A stretch of DNA of 64,000 bases from Rhabditoides inermis (GCA_963966185.1 CAWZYM010000036.1:184501-248500), one strand, 5' to 3'; shown: positions 39,907 to 49,676, numbered from the stretch's first letter. Program-made: numbers and translations. Notes: generated from the letters alone by a model not told the origin.

Positions 39907-40428
39907 GGGAGGGAGAGAGACTCGTTGCAGGTCGTCCAAGGTTCCGATGGACGAGCTGTCCCTGGCATCGGCGTGGGATGGCTCGAAGCTAAGCGGAGTG
40001 TGCATGTCTGTAAAGGGACTGCTACTGCAAGGTTTCCATATCATCAAATTCAAATTCAAATTCGTCACAGCCTCGCTGACGTCATCCATTTCATACAAAC
40101 ATATAAATATCATACTTCATACATTGATCCCCTCAGGCGCTCTGTTCGACGGTTCTACTCTGAAGGAGGCTGTGACGAGCAGTCCACCCACCACGGCAGC
40201 CCCCGCACTCACACTCGCCTGGACAAAGGGGGTGGGTGTAGGGATGTACGGGTAGGAACCATCTCGCTCCCTCAGGACTCGCCTGTCTACTCTCCGTCCT
40301 CGTCCGTGCTGGTTCCGTTGTACCGCGACTCGGAGCGTGCGGAGGCCGTGGCGACCGTGCGGATGCCGTGCGAGCCGGGAGACGTCGACAAGTGGAACAT
40401 CGCAGCCCTCGCACTCTTCCTCAAGTGA
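12267..40428 (+). CDS. DYNC2H1: Cytoplasmic dynein-2 heavy chain (retrograde intraflagellar transport motor)
   Basis: Spliced gene with ATG 12267 (exon 12267-12353, next 12486-12566) and stop 40426-40428 (..ALFLK). The product powers tip-to-base transport in cilia. The order of parts matches DYNC2H1: N-terminal tail (12.3-17 kb); linker with [18 protein letters not shown] and [16 protein letters not shown] (22.6-23.2 kb); AAA1 with GPAGTGKT (24310-24333) and [16 protein letters not shown]2 GPSGSGKST (27235-27261); AAA3 GPDGCGK near 28745; AAA4 with degenerate [11 protein letters not shown] across 31.1-31.2 kb; stalk and microtubule-binding domain (32.3-33.8 kb); AAA5-AAA6 and C-terminus (34.2-40.4 kb). 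The wording fits dynein-2 rather than dynein-1 or axonemal chains. It appears full length and intact. Introns are mostly 40-70 bp; exceptions hold a LINE, repeats, a nested gene and tRNAs. At least two introns are GC-AG. Confidence 0.95.
12361..12462 (+). repeat. (CT)n microsatellite in DYNC2H1 intron 1
   Basis: About 100 bp of CT dinucleotides with a few TTT interruptions run up to the 3' splice site at 12485, where they also act as the polypyrimidine tract. Confidence 0.9.
17428..20225 (-). pseudogene. LINE ORF2, endonuclease-reverse transcriptase, broken by a frameshift and a stop
   Basis: Starts at ATG 20225. The AP-type endonuclease motifs are [25 protein letters not shown] and VSDHLLV. 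A one-base frameshift lies near 19890, within the endonuclease. An in-frame TAG at about 19153 separates endonuclease from reverse transcriptase. The RT part (19023-17428) is one clean frame of more than 500 codons: [35 protein letters not shown] and the catalytic YADD in [10 protein letters not shown]. The C-terminus has the WNQLP motif seen in CR1/L2-like elements. Two lesions in about 2.8 kb suggest fairly recent inactivation. Confidence 0.9.
20225..21079 (-). CDS. LINE ORF1 (RNA-binding-like protein)
   Basis: The likely start is ATG 21079 (MTADSPPPD), giving 284 aa; the frame is open further upstream without a better start. The N-terminal part is polar and helical ([25 protein letters not shown]), suggesting a coiled coil. 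The middle is Pro/Ala-rich. The C-terminal third, [17 protein letters not shown] onwards to [17 protein letters not shown], resembles an RRM-type RNA-binding fold. It ends with TAA overlapping the ORF2 ATG as TAATG, an arrangement used for termination-reinitiation in some LINEs. Assignment is by position and composition, not by close homology. Confidence 0.7.
   Translation of the reverse strand: MTADSPPPDSTGYVTQGDHAKLLDAHNQLMTAYMSLNAKHERLIADYASLIRKHETDKPNGSWRHNDNDFPPLTSRPAATTTAAPYGRPPAMLAANTLRELYSLAKETPPNPRYDIYVRSGKCKEDREKEEKDRRCVIVGKDDEENEDETTLTDAVKAALSGRGEDPDMVIKAYRHPPASTQPRRPIKVLCRSNDDAETVRRTIGGAGLGRYVRRDLTALERERDSQLRQFVYNLNCRAGYMMFVVRDMMILERKVRAAPPTSSPGTAPVGGTVVGVDVTGNAQ
21254..21297 (+). 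other. 44-bp GC-AG intron in DYNC2H1
   Basis: The reading frame ..[12 protein letters not shown] continues only if the exon ends at GCGAG 21253 with donor GCAAGT and resumes at 21298 after AATCCAG. AG|GCAAGT is the textbook extended consensus of GC-AG introns. It directly follows the LINE-bearing GC-AG intron. Confidence 0.85.
22555..22640 (+). repeat. Dispersed intronic repeat, copy 1 (CTTTAC tail)
   Basis: Within a DYNC2H1 intron: GGGGCTATAGTGTAG, a short palindromic stretch, then GGGGCTAC followed by four tandem CTTTAC units. It shares the GTGTAG..CCATAGT or related start and the GGGGCTACCTTTACCTT end with 27918-28021. Confidence 0.5.
24310..24333 (+). other. DYNC2H1: AAA1 Walker A (main ATPase site) of DYNC2H1
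   Basis: Encodes GPAGTGKT inside exon 24277-24372 (..[22 protein letters not shown]). Exon 24514-24630 supplies the partner segment with FDEFNR (Walker B). This is the site whose ATP hydrolysis drives movement in dyneins. The intron between them (24373-24513) holds a LINE-tail relic. Confidence 0.95.
24425..24478 (+). mobile_element. LINE 3'-end relic in the AAA1 intron
   Basis: TATAACGATTCCGAATAAACATCTGAATTC carries the same core as the LINE 3' end. It occupies about a third of a 141-bp intron and is inferred to be a very short truncated insertion. Confidence 0.4.
25195..25219 (+). repeat. Perfect 11-bp hairpin
   Basis: AGAGAGGGCGC, a 3-nt loop, then GCGCCCTCTCT, 25 bp inside the 5' end of the 1545-bp intron 25170-26714. 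GC-rich and perfect; it may mark the edge of inserted DNA. Confidence 0.8.
25427..25458 (+). repeat. (GGGT)8 tract, potential G-quadruplex
   Basis: Eight consecutive GGGT units on the sense strand of DYNC2H1, within intron 25170-26714. Eight G3 runs with one-base loops are enough for two stacked parallel G-quadruplexes in DNA or pre-mRNA. Confidence 0.9.
25719..26063. repeat. Perfect 107-bp inverted repeat around a 131-bp spacer
   Basis: Left arm 25719-25825 and right arm 25957-26063 are exact reverse complements over all 107 positions (compared base by base). The spacer contains a GGACAGT tandem and an interrupted (GA)n tract of about 55 bp. It lies in DYNC2H1 intron 25170-26714. The perfect identity implies recent origin, gene conversion or selection. 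No coding capacity was seen. It could be a foldback element or a tail-to-tail duplication; transcribed RNA would form a long hairpin. Confidence 0.95.
26101..26654. mobile_element. Candidate non-autonomous TIR element (about 554 bp)
   Basis: The ends 26101-26121 and 26636-26654 are inverted copies sharing the exact core TTCATCGTACGGCA and a run of C before it (18 of 19 positions). Inside is a diverged tandem duplication of period about 160 bp: TTAATTACT at 26288 and 26448, GATCTCTAG at 26359 and 26519. No ORF. I did not find a clear target-site duplication. It ends 60 bp before the intron acceptor at 26714. Confidence 0.5.
27235..27261 (+). other. DYNC2H1: AAA2 Walker A of DYNC2H1
   Basis: The exon starting at 27232 reads [19 protein letters not shown]. 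Canonical P-loop, preceded by an intron with a mixed G/GA tract. Confidence 0.93.
27918..28021 (+). repeat. Dispersed intronic repeat, copy 2 (CTTTAC tail)
   Basis: In DYNC2H1 intron 27842-28045: GGGATATGGTGTAG..CCATAGTCTTCC..AGAGTAACCC..GGGGCTACCTTTACC and degenerate TTTACC units. It resembles the copy at 22555-22640 at both ends, which suggests a short interspersed element of about 90-110 bp. Confidence 0.5.
29328..29902 (-). CDS. Secreted phospholipase A2-like protein, nested in a DYNC2H1 intron
   Basis: Five exons on the minus strand (29849-29902, 29709-29802, 29584-29668, 29440-29515, 29328-29393), 375 nt in all and in frame, encoding 124 aa. The first exon is a signal peptide ([18 protein letters not shown]). 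Exon 3 has the PLA2-type His-Asp signature [14 protein letters not shown]; exons 4-5 continue with [24 protein letters not shown]. Spacing and the NAC-RHD-CY form resemble the small prokaryotic/fungal-type and conodipine-like PLA2s more than group I/II, with no classical YGCYCG calcium loop. Two AATAAA signals lie just 3' (29306-29319). The gene lies wholly within host intron 29288-30042, opposite strand. The exon 2/3 junction is the least certain: a 40-bp intron is preferred over a 28-bp alternative. Catalysis is not proven. Confidence 0.72.
31100..31250 (+). other. DYNC2H1: Degenerate AAA4 P-loop of DYNC2H1
   Basis: Across a short intron the frame reads [23 protein letters not shown]. The position of the Walker A lysine-threonine is occupied by Arg-Arg, as in other dynein-2 heavy chains, so this site probably does not hydrolyse ATP normally. 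Confidence 0.8.
32149..32220 (+). tRNA. tRNA-Trp (CCA), inside a DYNC2H1 intron
   Basis: 72 nt. Acceptor stem GACCTCA/TGGGGTC, D-stem GCGC/GCGC, anticodon stem TTCGA/TCGAA with loop CTCCAGA (anticodon CCA), T-stem GGGCG/CGCTC with loop TTCGATC. All stems pair. No intron. Same strand as the host gene, in the intron 32101-32322. Confidence 0.97.
32816..33400 (+). other. DYNC2H1: Dynein stalk tip / microtubule-binding domain region
   Basis: Exons in this interval encode [50 protein letters not shown] and [17 protein letters not shown]. These are conserved blocks of the dynein-2 microtubule-binding domain. The coiled-coil stalk strands lie before (32323-32765, Lys/Glu-rich) and after (33.5-33.9 kb). 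Confidence 0.9.
33764..33830 (+). repeat. (CT)n microsatellite
   Basis: About 65 bp of CT with two TTT interruptions, upstream of the acceptor of the second stalk coiled-coil exon. Confidence 0.9.
34543..34615 (+). tRNA. tRNA-Val (CAC), inside a DYNC2H1 intron
   Basis: 73 nt. Acceptor GGTCTTG/CAGGACC, D-arm with GTGGTTA, anticodon stem TCTGC/GCAGA with loop TTCACAC (anticodon CAC), T-stem GCCGG/CCGGC around TTCGATC. Followed at once by a TTTTT pol III terminator. Sense to the host gene. Confidence 0.97.
34897..34969 (-). tRNA. tRNA-Arg (TCT), antisense in a DYNC2H1 intron
   Basis: 73 nt on the minus strand. Acceptor GCCCGCT/AGTGGGC, anticodon stem TCTGA/TCAGA with loop CTTCTAA (anticodon TCT), T-arm GCCGG TTCGACC CCGGC. 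No intron, unlike many vertebrate Arg-TCT genes. A T5 terminator follows at 34888-34892. It ends 10 bp from the host exon at 34980. Confidence 0.96.
35674..35755 (+). tRNA. tRNA-Ser (CGA), inside a DYNC2H1 intron
   Basis: 82 nt with the long variable arm (TGGGCTCTGCCCG) typical of serine tRNAs. Acceptor GCAGACG/CGTCTGC, anticodon stem ATTGA/TCAAT with loop CTCGAAA (anticodon CGA), T-loop TTCGAAT. TTTT terminator at 35760-35763. Sense to the host gene. Confidence 0.97.
37400..37443 (+). repeat. (CT)n microsatellite
   Basis: About 44 bp of pure CT just upstream of a DYNC2H1 acceptor ([10 protein letters not shown] exon). Confidence 0.9.
38535..38997 (+). mobile_element. Retroelement relic flanked by an imperfect duplication
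   Basis: AAATATCTATAAATATCATTCC at 38535 recurs as AAATATCTATAATATCCTTCC at 38977, one gap and one mismatch apart. Between them 420 bp ends GATTCGAGATAAACATTCTG followed by two ATTCTG units, the same end motif as the LINE. It lies in the last third of DYNC2H1, and the right-hand copy overlaps the splice acceptor used there. Inferred to be a truncated LINE/SINE insertion with its target-site duplication. No coding frame recognised. Confidence 0.55.
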
Positions 40429-43196
40429 CTAGTCACCGATTACTAGATTTCATTTGTGTTTTGTTTTGTGATCTCCCATGCGTGTAGCGTGTACTCGTGT
40501 ACTTGTGTCAAGAAAGTGTGAATCATAATTCATAAATCGTGTTTCTTCTTCACTTCACGCTCCCCGTTTTCTTCTGAAAGTCTCCGAAGTATGCTAACTC
40601 GATCACAGCACGCGGCAAAAGAAATGCGTGTGTAGAATATGCGTGAATTCCTAGTATTCCGGAATTCACTCTTCCTCCCGGCTACTCTAGTCATATGCGC
40701 TCTTCAAATTGCGCGCAGCTCTCTGCCCCTCCCTCTCTCTCTATCTTGTAAAGAGATTGTGATCTCTAGTCCCCTGAGGGTCTCTCGAGAAGAGGAGACT
40801 ACAATCCAGAGTATCTAGTATACTACACCACCATTCAATTACATGACAAGAGTAGAATCGATCGAGGCGCTGGCGATAGATGATATAGTATGGCAAAGTC
40901 GGCGGCTGCATGTTCATTCGATGATACATAGACGGGGACATTCCAAAGCAGTGATCGCACCGCGCATCTCTTCCTTTTCCACGCACAGCAACGCGCGGCT
41001 ACTCTCGAGAATACAATATGCGTGTCCTTCACCCTCCCTCCCTCCCCTCCCTCCCCTCCCTCTCTCTCCCCCCTCTCTCTCCGGTCTCCCCAGGCGACAT
41101 CACTCATTCCGCCTCTAATGAGTGCATTCCCTCGCGCAATGATCACCCATATACGGGGTGGGGAGAGCGCAGACGACGCGGGTGTGCCGGAAGGCATGTT
41201 AGGTAAGAGACGCAGGGGAGGCTGCTCCACTCTGCTCCCTCTGGCTGCTCCGCCGCGCATCGTTGATGTATGTATGTGTGTCCGTTTAGTGTCCTTTCGG
41301 GTCTTCGAGTGTCGCTTCTTCTATAGCCCCACTGTTTCGAAGCTGCCATGGCTCGGGGCTTCTACTATGCCCCCCTCCCCCCAATTCACTTATCCTCCCG
41401 TATTCTTGTGCGGAACGCGTCTTCCCATGCTCCTATGTTGTGTCTTCTCCTTCTTGTCATATGTGCCCATACATAATTGTGTTGTGTGCCACTTTTTCTA
41501 TTTCCATATTCTCTGTGTGTGTCTATGCGTGAGCATATATAATATCACGAGCGGATAAGTTGCGGGTGTTAATGTGGCCGTTTGTTTTTCGTGTTTTGAC
41601 GTCGCTTTCCAAGGCCGGGCTTCCGATTTCCACATTGTGCAGCAAACAATCGCACGCTGATTTCTCGGCCCCTTTCCCCGATTCTCCCAGTGATTACTGG
41701 TTCTAAAGTATAGTTGTTTCCGAATGATTTGATCTGCCTTCATTCTTCTTCTTTTCCCCGCGGCGTGCGGTCGGGTCCTCATTTCGCCCCACCGCCGCCG
41801 AATGTTCGGTCATCGACAAGAATCCTTCCCGAGTAACCAGTGAGGCGGCGGGAAGTACCCTCATGTGAAAGCAGCTATGGCGCGAGGAGATACTTATTGG
41901 CAGGCACGAAGGCAAAGGAACCCCTGGAGCTCTACACGTCAAGAATAGTACTCTAATGGTCTAGGAATGATTATCGATCAAGCATCGTCTTCCCACCACT
42001 AACCTCGTCAGTCTACCTGTCTTTCCCCGGCGTTAGCCTATGTATCTAGTATCTTAGGCACTACTGTATGCTTCATTATCATTATGATTGTGATGTCATA
42101 TTCAGATATAACGATTCTGGATAAACGATTGATTGATTGATTGATTGATCTGCCTTTCCTTGGCGGTGTTCTTTTGTATTTGCCAGGTATATTGCTGCAC
42201 TGATAATCTTGTTGCTCTTCGTCTCTGCCCACTCTCTCCCAATCGTGTACTCTCTCGCCCCTCACATTCTGAACAAATATTGACAGAGTCACAAACTCAC
42301 TCTCTCTCTATGCGATAATCGACACGGAAACGGTGTGATTCTAGGAGTGGATTGCCCAAATCGCCCAGTCAATCGATATGTTAATTTGTTTACACTATCG
42401 CGTAATAATCACAACACTGATCCGATTTCATATCATGGATAAACACGCAGCATCCAGTTCTCTCTCTCTCTCTTCAAACGAAATATTCAAATTTTATTCA
42501 CTCTTTGCCTGCACTCTCCTGTCAACACACACTCTCTCTAGCTCGGTCCTCTCCATATTGCGCATAAATGTACACAGTTGATTCACACTCTGCAATGTAT
42601 TCACAGCGCCGTCTATGGACATTTCTATTCACCCTCACCCTTTCCCTCTCTCTTTCATCCTCTCCCTCTCTCCCTCGCCCTCTCTCCCTCCCTCTCTCTC
42701 TCTCTCCCCTCTCTCTATCCAGTTAGACCCGTATTCGTGAGTTGTGCGCTGTTCACTGGCCGGTGTTTTGCGCATTACATCTCGATTCAATGGTCCCATC
42801 CACTCTTCCCATATGGTCATATTTCACTCTTTTTCGACATCAGTGTGTCTTTTGTGATGTTCTCATGTTTCATAGCGCCTGCGGCCTGCGACATGTTTCT
42901 TCTTTTCTCTCCCGCACTTATCTGATTAATTATCTCTGATCTTGTCCGTCTCGTTCTCTGCGCACTCCTCATTCGCCACACTCTCTCGGATCAAACATCG
43001 AGAAAACACTTGTTTCTAGTAGGCGTCTCTGCTTCTGGTGCCGCCTGATGTGTCCCTGGGGGCATTGCTAGTCCGGAAAGAGCACTCCCGCCTCTCTTCC
43101 ACTCTGTGGTGTTGCGCGGTGCAGCGGCGCACAGAGTGCAGAGTGCACTTTATTGACAAACAGCACTATAGTGCACTATGGCCGCAGGGATAGAAG

Positions 43197-43256
<60 letters not shown>

Positions 43257-43478
43257 CAACACGTTTCGATTCAGTTTTTTTGTCGGGTCGGTTTCTAATC
43301 TCGTGTCTTGTCTTCTTTCTCTCGGCTCCGAATTGATTTCGTATCGAATCGGACACGTCGTGATTTCGAATTTTCCCATTTACATTCCGATAGAAATAGA
43401 AAGGGCGATCCGCTGATCCTGAAATTACAGCCTCCATGGTTTTGCATGTGACCTCGTGTACTAAGTCTCTCTCCCTCC

Positions 43479-43517
<39 letters not shown>

Positions 43518-44303
43518 AGGGCTTCGGAACCTGCATGCGGCACTTCATCACTCGGCATAGAATATTTCATTCCTTCCTTCGAGACGCCCCTTTCACGTTT
43601 CCAACCACTCATCATCTCGAAATGGGTTTCATTTGGAATTATTATGGAACAATACTATGAATACTCTGTTTCTTCTATCCGTAATAATCTCTTATCACCC
43701 TTCCTTATCTTTCGGGACTGTGCGTTGTTGCTCCATTGTTGCGACATATAATTGATACCCGAAGAGAGAAATCTACATATATCCTTATCACCACGCAGAT
43801 CACCCTGGTTTCTCTTCATATCCCACACTCTCTCGCTCATTGTTGCCATCGAGCACATCTGCCCCTCCTACTGTCGCACACTCTCTCGTCCGCATGCTGT
43901 ATCTGTCGTCTGCACTCTCTCGTTATCCCCTTCTCTCTCGCTAATCTCAGGATGGGATCATCGGTTGTCTCTTATAAACACGGCGGGTGAATTCAGAACA
44001 CTGGAAGGCGGATTTCCAGATGGTCTCGATAAATCTCGCCGCCTCCTTCTCTCCGCTCTCTCCACCCACAACACTCTCTCACCCTCTTTCCCTCTCTGCT
44101 CGCTCTCCGTCCACCCTCTCTCTCATATTATGCAACATTCAAAATTTATATTGAGCGGTTTACGCGCCGAGTATGCGCCATACATTATTATTTTATATAT
44201 TATGATCCTCAGTTTACTGCCTGATATAGGTGTCGCGCTCGCCCGTTTATCGTCCGTAAGGGCGTAAAAATCTGTTGTTACTCACCTATGCTTGAATTTC
44301 CAG
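40429..44303. other. 3.9 kb without a recognisable gene
   Basis: It starts with the DYNC2H1 3' UTR. It holds pyrimidine-rich DNA, short CT tracts (41035-41090, 42690-42715, 43198-43255, 43480-43516) and a LINE-tail relic at 42105-42150. The long ORFs here follow microsatellites and are not convincing. Upstream 5'-UTR exons of the next gene could lie here; one exon-like stretch with splice consensus at 41095-41201 is unproven. Confidence 0.6.
42100..42150 (+). mobile_element. LINE 3'-end relic with (ATTG) tail
   Basis: TATAACGATTCTGGATAAACGATTG is followed by further GATTG repeats. Same core as at 7421, 24437, 38949 and the LINE 3' end near 17143 (minus strand). Confidence 0.5.
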
Positions 44304-44389
44304 GCGAAGCCCCGTGGGACGAACTAGTTTTCAAGGTCGAGAAGACGAGAAGGCAGAAGTGAACCCGACAGAGACAGCAGCTCGTTGCA
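44304..44389 (+). other. 5' UTR exon of the CaaX-protein gene
   Basis: Follows an acceptor (TTTCCAG ending at 44303) and runs into ATG 44390. An in-frame TGA at 44360-44362 shows that the ATG is the first possible start in this frame. An upstream non-coding exon must exist. Confidence 0.6.
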
Positions 44390-44567
44390 ATGACGGAAGT
44401 CGTCTCCTCGCCTCCCCCGGCCTTCATCAAAGAAAAACGGTGCGTTCCCATAGTGTTCCATAGTGCTCACCACTCATTTCACTTTGTGTTTACAAAATAT
44501 AGTGACTGACACACGGGATAGTGCGGGACACTCATTTGGTATGCGTGGAGGCATCCACAAATAGAGA

Positions 44568-44617
<50 letters not shown>

Positions 44618-44646
44618 GAGAGGGGGAGGGAGGAGAGCGGGTGATG

Positions 44647-44692
<46 letters not shown>

Positions 44693-45459
44693 GGCGAGAT
44701 TACTCCAATCCACGCGAATACTTTCCCTCCACTCCACTGCCATCGATAGTTGCATTTCCCCTCTAAGCCTCTTCTTCTCTCATTTTCAGTGAATGGTCGC
44801 CACTTTTGAAACGTTGCATTGAGGCAGATTTGCAGTTTTTTTTGTGAAAATTGTCCCTTTCACCCCTCGTCAAGAAAGCGGATTCAACACGAATCCACAT
44901 TTTCAATAAAATTAAATTGTGTTTCGGGCATCAAAGAATTCTTTGTGTCGTGTTTATTCAGGCTCCAGGTGTAATATGCTAATCCATCATCGTTATGCAG
45001 ACTTATGTTCGCTATCTCTCTCTCACTTTCTCTCTCCCGTTCTCTCTCTCTCTCTCTCTCCCTTGCCTCTCTCTCTTCTCTTCCTCCTTCCTCCGCACCT
45101 TCGCGCATTGCCCTTCCATCACTATTGTCAGTCGGCTTCTGAGAGGCATCATTTGCATTGAGGAGAGTCAGACAGCGAGAGAGGGAGGGGAGGGAAAGAG
45201 TGTGGTGTGGGCGGAGTGCGCAGACAGTTAGAGGAGGGAGGGCTGCGCAACTGTTGTTGTTCGGAAATCCTGCGATGTATCCGCCATTTGCATAGCCACT
45301 TTGCCAACTATCGAAAGGAGATTTCTATTTCGGAATGTAGTCTGCTCCTCCACTCTCTGCTCCTTCCTCTGCTCCGTCAATCGAGACGCAGCACTCTCCT
45401 CCTCTCCCATGGCTCCATAGATGGCAATCTCGCCTGCTCCCCTCTCATTAGCATATACA

Positions 45460-45503
<44 letters not shown>

Positions 45504-46423
45504 GTGCTATTTCTGAAGAGTTCTCTCGAGTGAGTGACAAGATAGAGAGAGAAGGAGAGAGGGAGAGAGAGACGCTGGTCAATTCGAGCCACACTTGTAA
45601 TTGCTCTGCATAGTACAGGGTACATCCTTGTTCTCCTTTTCACTCACTCCGTCTCTCCATTCTCCTTTAAGCCTCCTTCAACCTCTGTCATTTCCCTGAA
45701 AGGTACCCCCCACACCTGCAGTCATTCCAGCCGTGTATCATTGAATCTCTCTGTTTCGAATCCTCCCGTTGTTTTGCCGCCATCGTGGAATTCCCCAAGG
45801 CTGGTGTGCGTCTTTTGATTGTGTTCCGAGTACTCGAGGCGCTTCTTTCCTTTCTTTCTCTCAATTCTATCGCAGTGACGTCCTGGAGGCCTTCGAAGAT
45901 TTGTGGTTGTGGATTGAAATAACCAGACGATTCCGAATATTCTTTTTCTCTTCTCCAATTTGTCTTACTTCAAAAACATTGACAGGATTCTCTATTTTGC
46001 AGTTTTTGAATTCTCCGTTGTCAACTATGGGAAGTGTGACAGTCGCTCTTTCTCTCTCTGTGTGCGAGAGAATTCTCTTCTTTCTCTCTCCTAACCTATG
46101 TGTACCGGAGTACATCATAGGAACAGCTTCATGTTTGTGTACGTGGGTACATGAAAATTAGGAAAATTACGGGTGCCCCCAGTACTAATTATATTTCGGG
46201 ATGGTCGTGTAAACACGTTTTACAACGAGTGTTATGTGTGATTGTGTGTACTTGATAGCAAGAGTGTCATCTCTCCACTTCCCAACTCGTGACCCTACTG
46301 CATGCGATACTCTCAACTCTCAACATCCTATTCGTGATATTCACTATGTAATGTGTAATCTCCTATCCGAATGTCCGATGCCATGAGTGTTCTTCCTCTC
46401 TTCTTTCTGCATCGCTCTCTCTT

Positions 46424-46468
<45 letters not shown>

Positions 46469-47648
46469 CCTGGCCTACTGCAGTAAATACCTGTATTTTC
46501 CTTCTCCCCCCCCACACAACCCACAACTATCGTGTTTTCGCTGTCCCCTTTTTCTACTCGTCTCTTCCTTTCACTCTTTTTTTATATCCGAAATTAATTG
46601 CAATGAATCGATCTTGACAAAATCCCTTAATTGCCTCGATATCAGCTGTTGTTGTCTGTCTATTTCGGGTCTTTTGGCCGCGTGCCAGCCCACTTCCGGT
46701 TCACCTGCTTCTCCTTATTCTTATTATGCTAATTTCGATAACTGTCAGCTGCAAGCACATGCGGAAACCAAGCTGTTCCTTTCGCCCTTTTGGGTATTTC
46801 CTGTTTTCCTCGCCCTCCCTTCTGCCACCGATTCGGCATTATGACTCTACATCTCCGTCGAGTATATCATATCTCGAATTAATTATCGTCTTTGGGTAGT
46901 CTCTTTTCTTCTATTGCATTATTTCAGCATTCCCCTTCTGTTATTCTTCTCCGTTTCATGTTTGTGAGAGTGAGTGTGAGAGAAGGAGCGATACAGAGAG
47001 ACAGAGAGACAGAGAGACAGAGAGACAGAGAGACAGAGAGACAGAGCTTTCTCACACGGTCTGGTGATTTTCTATAAACACAATCATTATCTTGTCCGTG
47101 TATCCGAACGTTTCGGTACTTTCCAGGATAAGTGTATGAATTTGTCCCTATTTTGGCTACTGTATGATACTGCACTCTATCAATCATCCCAGCGTTCATA
47201 ACACGATAATACCAGTGCACGGATTGACGCCGATTCTCTTTTGTGTCACCCTATTTTCACACGCGATGTCGACTGGAAAATGCAACATGAGGTTTTAGCG
47301 AGCGAATGAAACGAATAATCTCTTGGTTCCGACCCAAGAGCCAGCGACGCCCGAAAAAGTCACTCTCCGGAAAGAAGTGGTTACTTTTACATAACCAGAT
47401 TCATGAATAAGAAAAGAAATGCAAATTTCCATTTCAGGGTTTCATTTGGCGACAATCCGGTGCGGACGTTCGTGTACGAGAAGGAATCAGAAGAGCCGAC
47501 GCCGATCCTGCAGAAACATCCATTCACCGAGTAAGCGAGAACATTCATGTCTCATGTTGTTGATGATGCGCCATGTTGTGTCTCTCGTTCGAACACTCGC
47601 CACCACAATGTCGTGCCGATTTTATGTGTCTCCTTCCCTCCCTCCAAG

Positions 47649-47708
<60 letters not shown>

Positions 47709-48693
47709 TCTCTGCTCATCTCTTTCCCTCATGAGCTTCACGCAAATTCTTTTTATTCTCTCTGTCGCTTTTTCGTGACAGTCGCTCTTTCTCTCTCTGT
47801 GTGCGAGAGTGTAGAGAAGTAGAGTGTGCAGGCGGATGGGGGTGGAGACGCAGAGGGAGAGCCGCCATGTCTCTCTCTCTTTCTCTCACTTCCACCGAAC
47901 CCGCACCTCCATGCCGCCACACAAGTGAGTTGAAGAGTTAGACAAATCAGCTGACTCGATCAGCTGAGATTCTCGAACAGCTGATTATTGATTGGTTATT
48001 GATCTCATTTCACGCATTTGCGCGAAAACGGTAGAAATAGAACGTAGAACTAATTCGATTACGTCCCAGCATTCAATTGCATTTTCCCGCACACTAGAAT
48101 TACAATTCACCGCTTTTTAAAAGTGTCTTTGTGTTTTGAAAGCCGGCTTTTCAAGTTTCTCGAATTCTCTCGAGCTCATTTCAAGCACTCTCATATCTCA
48201 CACATTGTTGATGGAAAGAGACTGAATGTTGCATCTCTCTTTCTTTCTGTTTGATCTACTCCCCCTCTCCTCTCTCATTTCTGCTTCAATGATCACATCA
48301 TCGTGCGTCATAGCAAACAAACTAACGGTTACCTAGTATTACCGGTACTGCGATGTCTGCCTACCTAGCATGTCTCTTCTGTCGGAAGCCCTTGTCACTC
48401 CCTGCCTCTCTCTTTCTGTGCTGCGCCGGCCACCCTATGATCAATATAGTGTTGCGTGGGATTGCGAGGTATGCATATGGAAGATAAACTCGCTCTGCCT
48501 ATACCTCTTCGAGAGTACACCGTGTATCGAGAGAGCGCAGACAAGTGCGGGTGAATGTGGAAATGCGCATACAAACGATTTCAATGCAATGCGTGTCCCG
48601 TGTGCCGCCAACCAGTTTCGCCGTTTTGCTCATTCGCATTTCGCGCACAATTTTTCGGCCTTTGTGCTGTGCCGACGACGCTCAATCTGGCGC

Positions 48694-48756
<63 letters not shown>

Positions 48757-49050
48757 AAATTGTCCATTATATGTAGTGGCGCGAGCTTCTAGCGCATCCA
48801 GATGTTGTTCAAACCGTTTCACAACATGAGATTGCATGAAGAGGAGGGTGATTCATACGATCTTTCTCTCCCCCCCCCCCCCATCTCTCCCCCCATCTCT
48901 CTCCCTCTCTCCCTCTCTCGGAATGTTCCCATAAGAAAAGGGCTTCAGTAACCTTGCCTCGCTCTTGAGTAAACAACTGATCCGATTTTCTCCCGCCTCC
49001 TCTCCTCTTCACATTGCCATGCATTCACAAATTGAGCACCTACGAAGAGA

Positions 49051-49089
<39 letters not shown>

Positions 49090-49676
49090 AGAGAGAGAGA
49101 GAGAGAGAGCACGCGCCGTGTGTTATTTGAGCCGCCGAGTGCATGAAACAGCTGTGAATACAAGTTGCTCGCTTCCCGATTGATTGAAATCCGAGATTCC
49201 CTCCCCCGCAACCAATCGATGGATCAATCAATGTAAGTCGGTGAGCTGAGAGAGTCTGGCTTCCGGCGTTCCTCTTTTGATCGATCGTCTGTCACGTTTG
49301 CTCCTTCGCACCTCTCACAGACAGCTGACCTCATCAGACGTTCTTTTATCACTCTATCACACTTTCACTCTATCCAGCTGATCATATGCTTCTACGTGAA
49401 GTTGAAATGGCATATCCACTCCGTGTAGGCTACTGGCTCTGGCTGCGACCAAAAACTGCGACATCGACAACAAAGGCAAAGTAGTTAATTGGTTCCCGGT
49501 AACTCGATATTGCGACTATTTTCGAGAGAGGTGCGACAAATCTAGACGTAATTCAATCCAGAGAGATGTATTCTCTCTTTTCCCACTCGCTCGCTCATTT
49601 TTCTTTTCTCAACATTCATGTCGTGTGTATTACAACATAATTTCATCCCTTTCTCTCTCCTTCTTCACTTTCGCTC

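Larger units (their letters stand above)
44440..47437 (+). other. Intron 1 (3.0 kb) of the CaaX-protein gene
   Basis: GT..AG ends are supported by frame continuity (AAACG|G, ..EKR|VSF). Content: a (GA)n-(CT)n pair at 44570-44689, CT tracts at 45462-45500 and 46425-46464, an octamer repeat at 46993-47046. No coding exon recognised. Confidence 0.7.

Noticed and set aside
41095..41201. Exon-like stretch with CCCCAG before and GTAAGA after
   Set aside because: Could be a 5'-UTR exon of the CaaX gene, but nothing in the sequence links it; such splice-like pairs occur by chance in pyrimidine-rich DNA.
45722..46161. ORFs of 78-130 codons on both strands
   Set aside because: No motif, no splice partners and no codon signal; they lie within a proven intron of the CaaX gene.
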